Assembly (NCBI GenBank): GCA_038380435.1 | Contig: JAWZYU010000013.1 | Span: forward strand, 12,723,901-12,787,900 | Direction: 5' to 3' | DNA length: 64,000 nucleotides | From: Ryuthela nishihirai | Lineage: Eukaryota > Arthropoda > Arachnida > Araneae > Heptathelidae | Shown here: positions 47,861 to 60,808 of the stretch, piece by piece | Layout: every line of letters begins with the position of its first letter | Numbering within the stretch: the stretch's first letter is position 1 | Notes under the pieces: generated by a model | The model's input: the letters and a program-made list of their open reading frames with translations, nothing else | What the model was told of the DNA's origin: nothing | The model's database searches: none | Made by a program: the position numbers and the translations under genes

Positions 47861-48739
47861 TAATCAACATTTTAAAATCTTCAGTTTCTCAAACGTCGAA
47901 TGTTTCAGAAATTGATATCTCCTTAAAAGAGAGAGAAAGAAAAAATCTTTTCATAAAATGATGCTGCCTTATTGTTATTTTTTTGCCATCAGTTGTTAAG
48001 ACTTGTCTTTTATTCGTTGCTAAGCCCTTGGCTGATGAATCGGACAAAGCTAGAATTATGTCCGAATCAAAATAAGACCTAAGCAGAAAACGTTAAAAAA
48101 AGAAAAGAAAATAATGCGATTAGTAGCTTCAAAAATAAAAATAGAATTAAGAAATACCGATAATTTCTTCGCAATTAAAAATTAGGATGTTAATAAATCG
48201 CACGAGGAAAGAAATAATTCGTTTGCAGAATCTTAAACATTAATTATGCATTTTCTTACAAAATATTGAAGGCCGACATTAATATTTTCAAATGAGTGGG
48301 ATAGATACCGCTGAAAGTGAATATAAATAAGAATACGTTCAATGAAGGTTCATCTCAAATATTGTATTCAAATGAACAAAGCCCGGCCCTTGTATTGGCA
48401 GCATTTTCTAGGATCCTTAGACGTGCTCTGAGGGGACAATTCCTGTCCCTCTTCAATTATTAACAACACTGTGAGGGGCTTTTCTGATGATCCCACCTCT
48501 TTTTGAGGATCTTTTCTCATTCCATTCTGAACATCATTTATGTCATCTGCGGAGGATTCAGATTGTATTTCCACCATTTAGAATTCTACTAAAAAGGTAA
48601 CCAAATCTCTCACTGAAGCTGAATGCGAGGCTTATTCGTCGTCTGTAACGAAGCATCTCAGCCAGGCATGCTCTACCTCTTGCAATGGATAATAGGAAAC
48701 GACGCACGTGAAATGCCTTTCTATTAAAACTTAAGCTAA
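47861..48739. other. AT-rich non-coding stretch
   Basis: Nothing recognised. Confidence 0.5.
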
Positions 48740-48882
48740 GTTGGGCTGTTTTAACTCCGAGCGGCACTTTTGCACACAATGGACTACATGACCAGGTCAC
48801 AAGGACCCCGAAGGCTCCGAGAAGGTTGGGGGAGGGGACCCACTAGAACAGCTGTTGGGAGACAGATGGTAGCTTCCCGTCT
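48740..48882 (-). mobile_element. 5'-truncated SINE, minus strand
   Basis: TTGGGCTGTTTTAACTCCGA, GCGGCACTTTTGCACACAAT, GACCAGGTCACAAGGACCCC and AACAGCTGTTGGGAGACAGA correspond to the 3' third of the SINE in reverse. The copy ends at about 48882 without the tRNA head. Confidence 0.9.
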
Positions 48883-49466
48883 TCTCCCTTCACCCATAGG
48901 GACATTTTGCAATTCCGCAAATAATATAAAAATAAACGTACAATTAAAACGTAAACCTTCGAATGGGAAAATCTAAATAATTCTTCAAAAATAAAAATCT
49001 TCTCTTAACAATGCAAAACAGCAATTTAAGAACAAGATTAAATTACGATTAGAAACGAAGTTACCGAAAATCATCTATTGTTTCTATTCCTCAATTTAAA
49101 AATAACTTTTTTTATTTAGCATATAATGGGAGGTCTTCTATTAATGCAAGGGTTCTGTACAGTATAATGGAAGGTCATTAATAAGAGAGAGAGAGGCTCT
49201 GTATAAGGCACATGAGAAGAATATGCCCAATACAAGGAATTTAAAGTCATTGCGAATTAGAAAAGTATATGTATACACATTTGAGATGTTTTCTACATAA
49301 GATAAAAAAAATTCCTATGACAACGGACTTTTCCATTGTTCGCTTTGCAATCCAGTGACATTTGAAATGAGAAAAAGTGTGGAATCGTTCATTTGAAATC
49401 TCTTTTGAATTATATTTAAAAGTGTCTTCTCTACAACAGGAAATTCAAAAATTCAGAAAAGAATTG
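48883..49466. other. AT-rich non-coding stretch
   Basis: Nothing recognised. Confidence 0.5.
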
Positions 49467-49734
49467 AATAAACAAAGAAGGGTTTCTTTTGAAACGGAAT
49501 ATGCAAGTTGAATAATCCTTTTGCTTTAAAAATAAAACAGGCAAACAGAACAGACCTTTTATTTGAAACTAACCATGGAAAAAACTGGAAAAACAAACAT
49601 TCCTAAACTGATTAGAGTTCAAATTCTCTTTTTTTTTTTCATTTGAAATGGCTTCTCTGAATGCTCTGATTGGAGAGAAAAATCCATTGCATCACAAAAT
49701 AATTTCTCATTATATTCTGAGTGTTTTTTTTTGG
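49467..49734 (+). repeat. direct duplication, right copy
   Basis: Matches 47574-47860. The main difference is a replaced internal stretch of about 20-40 bases after GAAATGGCTTC, plus length differences in a T run. Confidence 0.93.
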
Positions 49735-50985
49735 TCCATTTCTTCTTTTTTCGAGCGATTCCTTTCAATGAGATGGTTGTTGGCCCTTTTCAGAAGCGAT
49801 TCATCCATTTGGTGACTAAGCATCTTTATGTTTTGGAGGAGATTAAATAAAACTTTTCGGAACTTAAATATTTGAAATTATATTTATCATAAGTTAGGAA
49901 ATGAGAAATTTGAAAGGAGTGAAAAGGATGGCCATTCGATGTAGTGAAGTCTGTTCTATAAAAAGAAGTGTCAATTTTAAATAATTCACTTTAAGGAACT
50001 GATTTTAGCTAACAGAACAGGAAATAAAAAGGTTCGTTAACTGAACGGATCGCCGTTGTTCTTGCGATTGGTTTCTCGGATAACATAAAGGTTATTTAGA
50101 AAGAGATCTGATCGATATGGATGGAAAGAGCACGATGTGTGCATCTGCTCTTAGGAGTGGAGCAGTTAGTTCAGGTGGCCAAGAGAAGTGGCTTCCTCTG
50201 TGCTCGGAACTGTCTCTTATTTCGGAAGCGAACAACGCCGATTCCAGAGAGCGCTGCGGCATGTCTGAAACAACTCCTTCCACAAGATAATTCCAGATTC
50301 ATTTTCGTGTAATGCCTCTGCTGCAGAGTTATTAAAAGAATACAAATGGCGGTCCAACGGGGATCTCTCGGCATCTTTCGTGCTGTCTCTGCTTGTGCTC
50401 GATCCACAAATGGCGAAGCGCACAGAGGTCAGGAGGAGGATTTCAGAAATCCCAAACCCAAAGAGCTAATGGCATCGCTTTATCTCTAGAAAGGCTGTGG
50501 GCAGCGGGAAACTTGATGCCGATAAATGGCGGGATTCTTTGTAATACGCGGGCTTTTCTCTTGTAATTGAGTAAAAGGAATTTCATCATCTTTTGCTCTC
50601 TCAGACGAGGATAGAAAACATATCCGGCTAATGCCTACCTTTGTCACGCGCAACGTTAGAAGAGAGAGTTGCACCCGGAAGTCATTTAGATTTGATTTGA
50701 TTTTTTAAAGAGTGTTTTTATTCTATATATTTAAAAAAAATATTTTTTCTCCTCTCTTAAGAATTGAAATTTTTAACTTTAGCAGAATTACTCTTTTTAA
50801 TATACTTTGGTTAACGGTTTCTTTTATTATGTCATTTGACTCCATTTACTATGTTTGCTATACGAATTATTATATCCAGATGATTAAGTTACATTTAAGT
50901 CTTTAATTTGGTCCGCAATTTTTATTGCTTTAAAAAAATGAATCATTCTTGATAAATAAACCTTCCCAGGTGTTATCTTATATGA
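49735..50985. other. non-coding stretch
   Basis: 50090-50690 is less AT-rich, with short overlapping frames on both strands and no recognisable domain. It could be regulatory. Confidence 0.45.
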
Positions 50986-51040
50986 GTGCAACTTTGTGCA
51001 CACAACGGGTTGAATGAATGGCCAGGTCATAAGCGCTCTC
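50986..51040 (-). mobile_element. SINE 3' fragment, minus strand
   Basis: TTTGTGCACACAACGGGTTG followed by ATGGCCAGGTCATAAG corresponds to the SINE 3' region in reverse. Short and diverged. Confidence 0.6.
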
Positions 51041-51865
51041 TTACATGAGGTATCATTCGGTGATGGTGCACTGGCTTAGTGAAGTCTTGCACTGAAGGTA
51101 AACTAACTGTTGTCAGGATGCTGATTCCGAATCGTCAACTGAAACTCCCTGGATATTTTAACTAACTGAAGCAACAAGTAGAGGATGCTATGAAAACTGC
51201 TTTTAATATGAATCGCTTTGAGTATCTGACGCACCAATGCAGGGAGTATCTCTCCACTTCGGAAATGCTCTGCCCACTCAAGGACCCAATGGCGGCACGC
51301 AAAGTCTCTGAACACCAAAATGAGAAAGGTCAAAAATGCCTCGATCGCTCGAAGTTAGCCCTCCCAATTGCCTGGTTCAAAATCCTAACTGTTTGTGTCT
51401 ACGGCGTTCCTTTATATGGAGAGGATGGCATCACCACTAAGTCTTCCAATCACTGAGATGCTCGCATGTGCCGATTCTACTGTGGCCAAGGAGATGAGAA
51501 TGAAATCCAGATGATTAAGTTTCATTTCTCCCCTTCTGAAAATGGCCGCTGTCATGTTATCCACGAGGCACTGGATATTGAAAGGTGGTCTCCTAACCAG
51601 TCCTGCAGGAAATCGACCATGAGATGAAATGGGTGAGCAAAGGAATCTAATAGAGAGCCTTTAGTTGTACAGAACGAAGCTCTCCGTGAAAGCCACCCGG
51701 GGTGTTCTTTAAAGTCTTTAGGATATGGCTTTGCTGAACAGAGAGACTCAGATTACAAAGTAGATCAGCGAGGTGATGGCAAATAACAAATTAAGAGTCG
51801 CAACTAATAAATGGCTTTCAATTCCTCGGACTATTTGGTGGTCCCTGCAAGAAGCGCCAGTTGAA
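51041..51865. other. non-coding stretch
   Basis: The 88-codon plus-strand frame at 51190-51456 shows no domain I recognise. It may be a remnant of something old, but nothing can be assigned. Confidence 0.4.
51690..51746 (-). mobile_element. SINE central fragment, minus strand
   Basis: GGGGTGTTCTTTAAAGTCTT and AGGATATGGCT match the reverse of the SINE block around CACGTTAAAGAACA. The fragment is small and old. Confidence 0.5.
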
Positions 51866-52302
51866 TGGATTAATGAAATGAAACCAATCTTCAGTTGAAT
51901 GGATTAATGAAACGAAACCAATCTTCAATTGAATGGATTAATGAAACGAAACCAATCTTCAATTGAATGGATTAATAAAATGAAACCAATCTTCAATTGA
52001 ATGGATTAATAAAACGAAACCATTCTTCAGTTGAATGGATTAATGAAACGAAACCAATCTTCAGTTGAATGGATTAATGAAACGAAACCAATCTTCAGTT
52101 GAATGGATTAATAAAATGAAACCAATCTTCAGTTGAATGGATTAATGAAACGAAACCAATCTTCAGTTGAATGGATTAATGAAACGAAACCAATCTTCAG
52201 TTGAATGGATTAATGAAACGAAACCAATCTTCAGTTGAATGGATTAATGAAACGAAACCAATCTTCAGTTGAATGGATTAATGAAACGAAACCAATCTTC
52301 AG
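51866..52302. repeat. 34-bp minisatellite, about 13 copies
   Basis: The unit is TTCAGTTGAATGGATTAATG plus AAACGAAACCAATC. Variants (CAATTG for CAGTTG, AATAAAA for AATGAAA, GAAAT for GAAAC) occur in several units each, showing that blocks of units were copied together. Confidence 0.96.
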
Positions 52303-55300
52303 TTGAAACCTTCTCGCTATTGAAGTAAGTATTAGCAAAGCGTGAAGCGGAATAACGGATTTCTCTTTGTGCACCAAGCTCTGACTGGCTCAACGACAGA
52401 CTCCAATCTCAGCGAACGTTTCTTTCTATGAAGGAAACTTGAGCATGCTAAGAATAACTTCCTTGGTTTCTCTGTCCCTTGTGTGGCATAGAATCACAAA
52501 ACACATCTTCTGAGTGTCATCTCTCTTCTGAGAGTTAGAGGGTGAGGCTCAATCATCGTGAAGATGAACAAAGATGAAGAAAGGAAGTTCGCTCTCTTCT
52601 TAAAAGGTCGAGATTCCCTCTGATGAATAGAGGAAGTTCATCCTTTCAACGATCATCTGTTAACAATGATTTATGGCAAAAGCTCGAATTGTTTGTTTGC
52701 CGCAACAGCCGAAAGAAATAATAGAAAAAGAGGCCACTTCCGTGACGAAGCGAATGGAACTGAAGAAAGGAAATCTATTGCCAGATCTCTGTTGCATCAA
52801 ATTAAGATAAGAGAGAAAAAGCGTCATTGCAAGTTAAGGATTAAAACTTTTTTCTCTCTTCAGATTACAGTTTGAAACAAATGCATTAAAAGTGAACTTC
52901 CACTCGAAAACCTGATTCATCGAAGAGAGTTAATTGCGAAACCAAGACGGGCAGAGAAAGCGATCCTCCCTCCTCCTCCTCCTCCTGTTGCCATCCGTTT
53001 TGATCCACTGCGCCGCAGGGATGCTGGGCAGAGACCGATGTCGGACAACAGTCGTTAAAATACGTTCAGAAAGAGAGCGACGAAAAAGCCTCATTAATTA
53101 CCGATTCGGTGCCGTTAGATTAGCTCGAGTCCCTAGACCAGAATCAAAAGCATTTCTTTCTCTGCCCCCCTCCCCTCCCCCCATCCATCCCCTTTTGCTT
53201 TGTCTTGTTTCCCCAGTGCAGCGACGAATGAGGAGCAACACCCAAGTGGGTATTAAGTTATCGTTATCGGTGAAATGCGAGTCTGGGGTTTGGCAAATGT
53301 CAGCGGACACAAAAGGCCACAACTCGCACGAGGAGACGAGCCAGTACATCGCACGCGAACCTCATTTGCCAGCGAGATCGGCGCGCGATACAATAATGCG
53401 GGCAGCTGGCAAACCTAATAACGCTTCCTTGTCGCGTGGAAAAACAGTTAATGCGTAGGAGAGGACAATTAAAGCTGATGACATGCCTCTGCTGCTGCTG
53501 CTTTGCCATTAGGACAACGGAGGAGGTTATGGACGACTCTAATTGCCAGTGGACGACGTGAAACGACCGAATTAATAATCCTTCTGCTTGCGTTTCGCTT
53601 GCCCTCATTAATAATCCAAAATGAATGCTTTCTCTCCGAATGAAGAAACCCCTCAGCGCATATGCTGTGGAAGAACGTTTTTTCTAATTGCAGCAGGTAT
53701 TTCACTGGAATCGGTTGATGGCGCACCAACGCAGTTGGCCCTCGCTCGTTTCATCTTAGATAGACCTCATTATCTCTTCTTTACATTCCTTCTCCCACAT
53801 GATGCATTTATATTCACTACTGAGATCTATATACACAGGAGCCACATTTCATAATGATCTAGTTTGTTTTGTCCGTTTTCATTAAAAAAATCTCTTCTCT
53901 ACTCAAAAGATTGAATTTGGGCTGCCTGGAAAGGGCAAAACATTCAACAACATTTGCAAAAGAATCGCTACTCTCTGTCGCATTAGTGAAAATTCCTCTT
54001 CGCAAAATGTAGAATATTCAAATAAATTAGTTTTATTTGCAATTGGGTTTTGGAGGCATCTTTATGTTGCACACTATTGACACGAATGAAGCTATTTAAT
54101 CATCCAACATTTGTCGTTTAATAGCCAATAATTCCGTAGGGACGTTTTTCGCTCTTTCGTTGCGATTGGTTACTGAAATTTTATGACTTTCACAGATTTC
54201 TTAACGCTCCCCTCGGCGAGATCTGCTTTTCGAAAGGAGAGCTGGATGACAACTGACGAGCAAGACTTTGGAGCAAGAACGAAACGCCAAAGAGTTTTAA
54301 GAAGTCGCATCAACAGATGAAGAAGATGTTTGCTGCCATTTCATCCTTTTCTTAGTCTCCATTTGCATGACGCGATTCCAATTCGGTTGTTAATGATTTC
54401 CTCATTAGTTCAGAAGAAGCAGAAGAAGCCGAATCGTTATCCCTTTCATCTTTTTCTTCCTCCTATTGGGAAGCGCGCACCCGAGGATTAAAGGGATTAG
54501 GTAGAGCATCCACTTAAATCAGTTAATTGGAAGCATTAGTAAGCATTGTTCACGCCAATCTATTGCAGCAAATTGTCCGAGATAATAACTGAAGAATGAA
54601 AATTGAACTAAGCAAAATGAGACTGTGTTAAAGTAAATGGCCAACATCAGATTGTTTGTTGAAGATTTTTGAAGCATAAATGGGGCAAATCATAGGAAAA
54701 GCTCAAGGCTGAGACACATATTCATTTGGACTCCTCCTACTTGACGATGCATTTAGAGAATCCAGATGGTAGATCTTCCGCTGTTGCTCTTCATCCAACA
54801 AATCCCATCTTAGAAAATGGCAACTGTGTTATTTTCGCTAACTTTATATACTACGGGTCGTGATGAAATAAATGAGCCTTGAAAATCTTTATAATGTGTC
54901 AAAAAAAATGTTTAAACAATAAAAAAAACTCGCACCTAAACAATGTGCTCCACAATGAGATTAGCTCGTGACGCATTCAGTAGTTGAAACCTTCACTGCG
55001 ATGTATGACCTGTTCCACGTGGCATCAGTGGTGAAGCCTAAATGAATTTAAGCTCCAATTGAACATTTTATTTTTGAAATATCATTAATTCACTATTTTC
55101 ATCAACAGAATTGCTCTATTCTTCATCCTCCCCCTACATCTTCCAAAAATAGCGACTCCGTCATTGCGCTCCATCATCACCATCCATCATCTATTGATAA
55201 CATCAGGATCCTTGGACAGAAAGTTACTGGGATTAAAGATCTGAATTTCATGATCAGTGAGCAATTTAACATTCATAAGTTCAATTGCATTCTGCTCTTT

Positions 55301-57804
55301 CAGCGAAGCAACCAAGCAGCCGCTAACATTCACTGTCGGTATTCTTGATTATCATTGGAGTGAAGAATAGTGGAGTTTGTGTTCACCATTATGCGAATAT
55401 TAAATACATAAGAGGTGATATTACATTTTATTTAGTGAGTATTACAGTTCAGCATAATTCAATCCCTGCTAACACCGAAGTATCGATCTGTAATTTACGA
55501 ACTTATTTCCATGAAAAGTAGCAAATTCCTCAATCCTTGAAACACACGCGGAATATTATAATAATTAAGTATTTCGGGTTGAGAGTTGGAAACGATGAAA
55601 GCGAAACACTGGAAACAAAGAGGTTTAATCGATTACCTTTTCGATGAATTTGCAAGAAGGAGCAATTGATGAGGACACGGAGCACTCTTATAAAGTCTGT
55701 AGCCATTTGAGATTTTCGATTTATTTTTCCCTTGAGATCTATTTAAGGAGAGAGGTGATTCAGAATCAGCCTTGCACCATCCATGGGTTCAAACATTCGC
55801 TACGAAGCTGAATATATTCGGAAGGGTACAAGATGCAGTGACCATTCGCTCAACGAGCATCAGGTACAATTACACCTTGACATAATGGATTGACAGAGGT
55901 TATCACTTGTACGACGAACTGAAGATAAATATGCAACGAGTTAAAGAACTGGAGTATGTACAACGCTATTGACGTTTTTCCATCAAACATCACGATGCTC
56001 CAATGTCAAACTGCAAAAACGAAACCTTCACGTGAATCACAGTGACAGACAGAGCGAACAGTTCTTCTGGGTCTTGAGTTGTCAAAAATTATTTGCATAA
56101 TGTTTTGATTTTTTTAATGTTGATATTAATTTCAACTGTTTATCGTGTCTGTCTGGATTTTTCGAGACAACAGCATTAAAAACTGGTGGCAGCAAGGATG
56201 TCACATGATTAAAATTCATCATACGAATTAGATGAAGAAAATTCTTTGGATTAAACAATCTCTCTCTTAAGAGCATTTGAATTTTGAGCAAAAGATTGCA
56301 CAAGGGTCCCAACGAACCGATTCTTTTTCTTCGGCGTCATCTGATTCGTAATCTTCTCCCTGTTCGTCAGTCCCCCAATCAGCGGGAGGAGGGGGAGACT
56401 TTGAGAAGCCAGCATCTGGCACTCCTTCTCTTTCATCAGGTGTCGTTTCCTCCCTTTCTCCATGAGCATCGTTCTTGTCCATTAGTTCCCGCCCCTAAAT
56501 GGCAGCCATCAAGCTCCCGTGCACTCCTGCGTCCGAGGGGCTCTGATCACGTGACGACTTTACAGGCACTTAACGGAAACTGAAAGGACAACGGACAAGA
56601 GCGGATGGAGAAATGGCTGCAAATAGAGACAACTGCATCTGGAGTGAATGAGGAGGTGAGGGGGGAGGGGGGGAGAGAGTGAGGGATCCCTCTCTTCAGA
56701 GTGATTCCGCGTCCGAAGCAGTTCAGTGAGAAAGGAATCCGGATATCCGGCGTAGTGTATTCAAAGCAGCGATGGATGCTCCCCTCTGCTGAAAGTTACC
56801 CTTAATAAGGGGAATGTAAGAGTTCGTGCTCATTTACTCTTGTGCCCTGGTGGCCATTTCTGTACTAGCAGGGATTCCGATCGCTTCAAGCTAATCACGA
56901 CGATTAGGAGGAGGGGAGAAGAGCTCTTCAATTCTCTTGCTCATACTTCACGGCAATACAAGTGAAGCGCTCAAAGAGACGATGAAACTGATACTCTGTA
57001 AAGAAGAGGTATTTAATTGAAACTGAAATGCCACGAATTGTAGAATCTCGTACCTTTATGGTTTGAAAATGAGCAATGGCGAAGGAGAAATTGCAAGTTT
57101 TGAATTGCAAGAAATTGCAAGTTTGAAATTCAAAGTTTTCTAATCGCAACTCTATTTTGCAACTTATTATATCATAATTATATACTGTGTTTCTAATTTT
57201 TTGATACTTTAGGAAACGCTAAAGAATCCATTAGATCATTAAATAACAATACTAAATTTTAACAGAAGTAAAAATCATTTAATCCTCCTCTTGTTGAGAC
57301 AGCAGACGTCAACCAACGTTTCCAGAAGAAGACATCATTTAATTGGTTTATCTTGAAACTAATCTTAACTGCCCTCGATCCCAAAATTCCAAAAAAGTTT
57401 CCTTTAGTTCAAAGTTGCGAGTTGTTCCATTTCAGCGACATTCAATGGAGACAATTCCGTTATCGTTAATAAAACTTAAATCCACTTGTTGATTTCTTAT
57501 TGGTTGTAATGGAATCAAATCCTACTATTTTAAAAGTTATTTTTCTAGATTTAAATGGTGCTAGATATTTAAATTCTATCGCCCTTTACTAAATTAAGTA
57601 GTTGATGGGAAATATTAAGTGGCATAATATGTTTGACTATGATTATTTCATTTAAATGAATTGAACACTTTTTTTTCTATACTTTAAGAATATTTCCTTT
57701 TATTACCATAATTAATATCGTACATAATGAATCGATATTTGCCCATTTTATCTCTTACCTCAGACTCATTAACTGATGGAGTTTCGTCTTCTTTTTTCCC
57801 CCAG
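52303..57804. other. stretch upstream of the carboxypeptidase exon; may hold its untranslated first exon
   Basis: No coding exon was recognised. 52930-53560 is GC/CpG-rich with a 174-codon plus frame that opens at TTG and owes its leucine run to a CTC repeat, so it is rejected. Because the coding exon at 57805 has a splice acceptor before it, a 5' untranslated exon should lie upstream. One candidate donor is GAGGAGGTGAGG at about 56650-56661, which is inference only. Confidence 0.4.
57783..57804 (+). promoter_or_regulatory. 3' splice site before the carboxypeptidase exon
   Basis: A pyrimidine tract (TCGTCTTCTTTTTTCCCCC) ends in CAG at 57802-57804, with a branch-point-like TTAACTGAT shortly upstream at about 57769. 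This places an upstream intron and implies a non-coding first exon. Confidence 0.8.
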
Positions 57805-57821
57805 CGAAGCACCAGGCCACC

Positions 57822-58020
57822 ATGAAGCCAGCCTATTGGTACTGCTCGGCCTTTCTCGTGGTGGTCTTCTACATTTACCTCTCTGCGGTGCAGTATGTGC
57901 GAGGCATGCAAGTCGACTTCACTTACCACAATTACGAACAGGTCACCAAGCTTCTGCACGACATCAGCCGAGAACATCCCGACTTTGCTCTTCTTTACTC
58001 CATTGGGAAGTCCGTGCAAG
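57822..58020 (+). CDS. M14 metallocarboxypeptidase (N/E subfamily), first coding exon, partial
   Basis: The start ATG sits in a strong Kozak context (GCCACCATGA), 17 bases after the acceptor. The exon encodes 66 residues plus one base (phase 1). Residues about 5-28 form a hydrophobic signal sequence (core FLVVVFYIYLSAVQYV). The mature part follows as VDFTYHNYEQVTKLLHDI and ALLYSIGKSVQ, with the split glycine of SVQG at the donor. The YHNYEQ and YSIGKSVQG blocks are hallmarks of the N-terminal edge of the carboxypeptidase domain in CPD, CPE, CPM and CPN, enzymes that remove C-terminal lysine or arginine from peptides in the secretory pathway or at the cell surface. The zinc ligands and catalytic glutamate lie in later exons not in this window, so activity and exact paralogue cannot be judged. 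The donor (CAAG then GTAGGA) opens a minisatellite. The minus-strand frame over this exon is a shadow. Confidence 0.88.
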
Positions 58021-58680
58021 GTAGGAAAGTATTTCCTTTTCATCACTCTTCGTAAAAGGTAGGAAAGTATTTCCTTTTCATCACTCTTCGTAAAGGTAGG
58101 AAAGTATTTCCTTTTCATCACTCTTCGTAAAAGGTAGAAAAGTATTTCCTTTTCATCACTCTTCGTAAAAGGTAGAAAAGTATTTCCTTTTCATCACTCT
58201 TCGTAAAAGGTAGAAAAGTATTTCCTTTTCATCACTCTTCGTAAAAGGTAGAAAAGTATTTCCTTTTCATCACTCTTCGTAAAAGGTAGAAAAGTATTTC
58301 CTTTTCATCACTCTTCGTAAAAGGTAGAAAAGTATTTCCTTTTCATCTCTCTTCGTAAAAGGTAGAAAAGTATTTCCTTTTCATCACTCTTCGTAAAAGG
58401 TAGAAAAGTATTTCCTTTTCATCACTCTTCGTAAAAGGTAGAAAAGTATTTCCTTTTCATCACTCTTCGTAAAAGGTAGAAAAGTATTTCCTTTTCATAT
58501 TTCCTTTTCATCACTCTTCGTAAAAGGTAGAAAAGTATTTCCTTTTCATCACTCTTCGTAAAAGGTAGAAAAGTGTTTCCTTTTCATCACTCTTCGTAAA
58601 AGGTAGAAAAGTATTTCCTTTTCATCACTCTTCGTAAAAGGTAGGAAAGTATTTCCTTTTCAACGCTCTTGCTCGTCGGA
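58021..58680 (+). repeat. 38-bp minisatellite built on the 5' splice site, 17 copies
   Basis: Units begin at 58021, 58059, 58096, 58134 and on to 58641. The unit is GTAGAAAAGTATTTCCTTTT then CATCACTCTTCGTAAAAG; the first three and the last units read GTAGGAAAG. One unit near 58490 carries an extra 13 bases. The first unit starts precisely at the intron's GT. Each unit ends in AAAAG before the next GTAG, so every junction looks like the real donor (exon end GTGCAAG). Reading on from the exon meets TAA at 58053-58055 inside the first unit. Confidence 0.97.
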
Positions 58681-60808
58681 GGTTATTTCACCTTTGCACC
58701 TCGACTCTGCCCCTCAAAGAAGTGCTGCTATTCATCGTCGTTTCAAATGAATTGCTTTTGGAAAATGCAACTTACCAGTCCTTAAATATTTTAAATGAGG
58801 TTTTGCTACTCCCAAAAAACTTAAATTATTGATAAATTTTCTATTGAAATTCAGCAAATTCCTTAGCCAATCACCCCCTCTGCAGAGATCTCAATTTTTT
58901 TTTTATTTCGAAACAAGAAGTTTGCACTGAGGAAACCCGAACGAGAAATTTGCAAAGTTACAAGGGGATCGAAAAGCATTAAAATATAACTATATTTCAG
59001 TCGATCAAATATAAAAATGGGAAACAAAACGATTTGAGGTTCATAAATCGAATTCTATATTTCGTAGGGACCCGGGATGAGAGAAGGAAATCCCAGCTGC
59101 GAAATTTGGGTCCCTCTATGAAATGCTTTGGGGTGAAAATCTGGGGTGAAAATCTGTTGAAAAATAATCTCTTCACAAACCGTTGAAGAGTTTTAAGTTC
59201 AACAAAGCAGCATGTTGGAGAATTTCGAAGAGCTGCTTCAGAATGTGTTAGGAGAAAGACTTGCAATGTCGTCTACATGGCAATGCCCCTATGGCTATGT
59301 GGCCACATGGGCATCGACTCTGTAGGCCATGTCGCTATGTGTAGGGCGATTCTTGCTGATTATGAACTCCGACGATTAAGATCATCAATGGATTGGATCA
59401 CAATGCAAAATGGGTTTCAGTAAAAATATCTCCTGAGATTAATTGATTGATTCAGGGGTGGTGAAGATTAATTTGACGTTCAAACTTTATCTGGTAAAAA
59501 GGTGCACAGGTGACAAGAGACCATCCAATGGCTCATCAGCCCACGAATAAAAAGACTTATCTGCTATGAAGAAAAAAGCGAAAAAAATCGCCCATCTTTA
59601 GAACCGAATCCAACGCTTCTCGCACATCCCCGTGCCGTACAACTTTGCATTTAGTATCTCGTGCGCACAAGGGAGGATTGCCTCTCTGTCAAGACCCGTA
59701 TCCACATCGTGGGAGATAAAGCACTCTTCGGAACTGTTTACCTCAAGAGATATTGCATCTTACGTAACAAACAAAAAGCTTCCCCGTACTGCGAAGTGTT
59801 TTTCTTTCGACGAGAGGTTTTTTGTTTGTTTGTTTACCGAGTTTCATTAAAAGTGGAGAGTCTAAAAAAAAAAGTAAATGCATCTTCTCACGAATGGAAC
59901 TGACATTCTAAGCCAATAAATCGAAGTTGTTCCGAATAGCTGAGAGTGGACGCAAGGTTCTCTTAAGTTGCTTGTCTTTCTTTCGCTCTCAAATGTTTCC
60001 TGCATTTTCCCTCTTTCGATATGTATTTATTCAGCCCAGATACTAAATCTTTATTCACTATTTGTTTTGTCTCTTCCTTATGGGGCACTGCAAACGTCTT
60101 CTTTTCTCTGACCTTCATAAATTAACGAACAAGACGATAAAACAAAAGTTTAACCAAGTAGGAGTTTTTTTTTTTTTTTTTTTTTTTTCGGTATGCAATT
60201 AAATTTTTTTACGATTGAATTAAAAAAAAGTTACGTTTCAGCGGAGAAATTTAAAAGAAGACAACTTTATGGAAAAGTTTTTTTAGTGTATTTTGATTCG
60301 AGTTCTGATTTATGAATCTGCATTTGAATGAAAATCAAAATGTAAATGTCACTGCAAAGATCGGTGTGTTGAAATGGATCTCATGTAATGAGAAAAATGA
60401 ATCAGACGTAATTTTTTGCAATTATTTATTGCGAGAAAACATTTACAAAGCAGAGTGAAAAAAATACAAGATAATTAATACAGTAAAAATAAACTCTAAA
60501 AAAAGAGACTTGGTGAATGTCATCTTCCGTTATTTCAACATTGATTGATCGAGATAATAGTCCCAAATGTTTTTTTTATCTGTTTTACATTAGCAAAACT
60601 CATAATGATCTTTCGAAGTTAACATTTGTGTATTTCGTGTTTTTTTTTTTTTTCTTTACATCTGTCCGTCTCTCGATCTCATTGGGATCGGATACTTCTT
60701 AAAACTGTTTTTTAAGCGTCGATCTTTTCCTTTTCAATCTTAAACGTGTCTCGAAATGCAGCATCTAACTTAAAAGGCCTCCCCCCCCCTCTATGAACTC
60801 TCCCTTAA
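58681..60808 (+). other. intron of the carboxypeptidase gene, AT-rich
   Basis: No second exon was recognised. A 25-base or longer T run lies near 60166-60188. Short frames only. Confidence 0.5.

Noticed and set aside
52934..53458. 174-codon frame that looks like a secreted protein
   Set aside because: The leucine-rich start is a translated CTC microsatellite, the frame opens at TTG, and no domain follows.
57684..58121. 145-codon minus-strand frame over the carboxypeptidase exon
   Set aside because: It is the antisense shadow of the real exon plus translated minisatellite.
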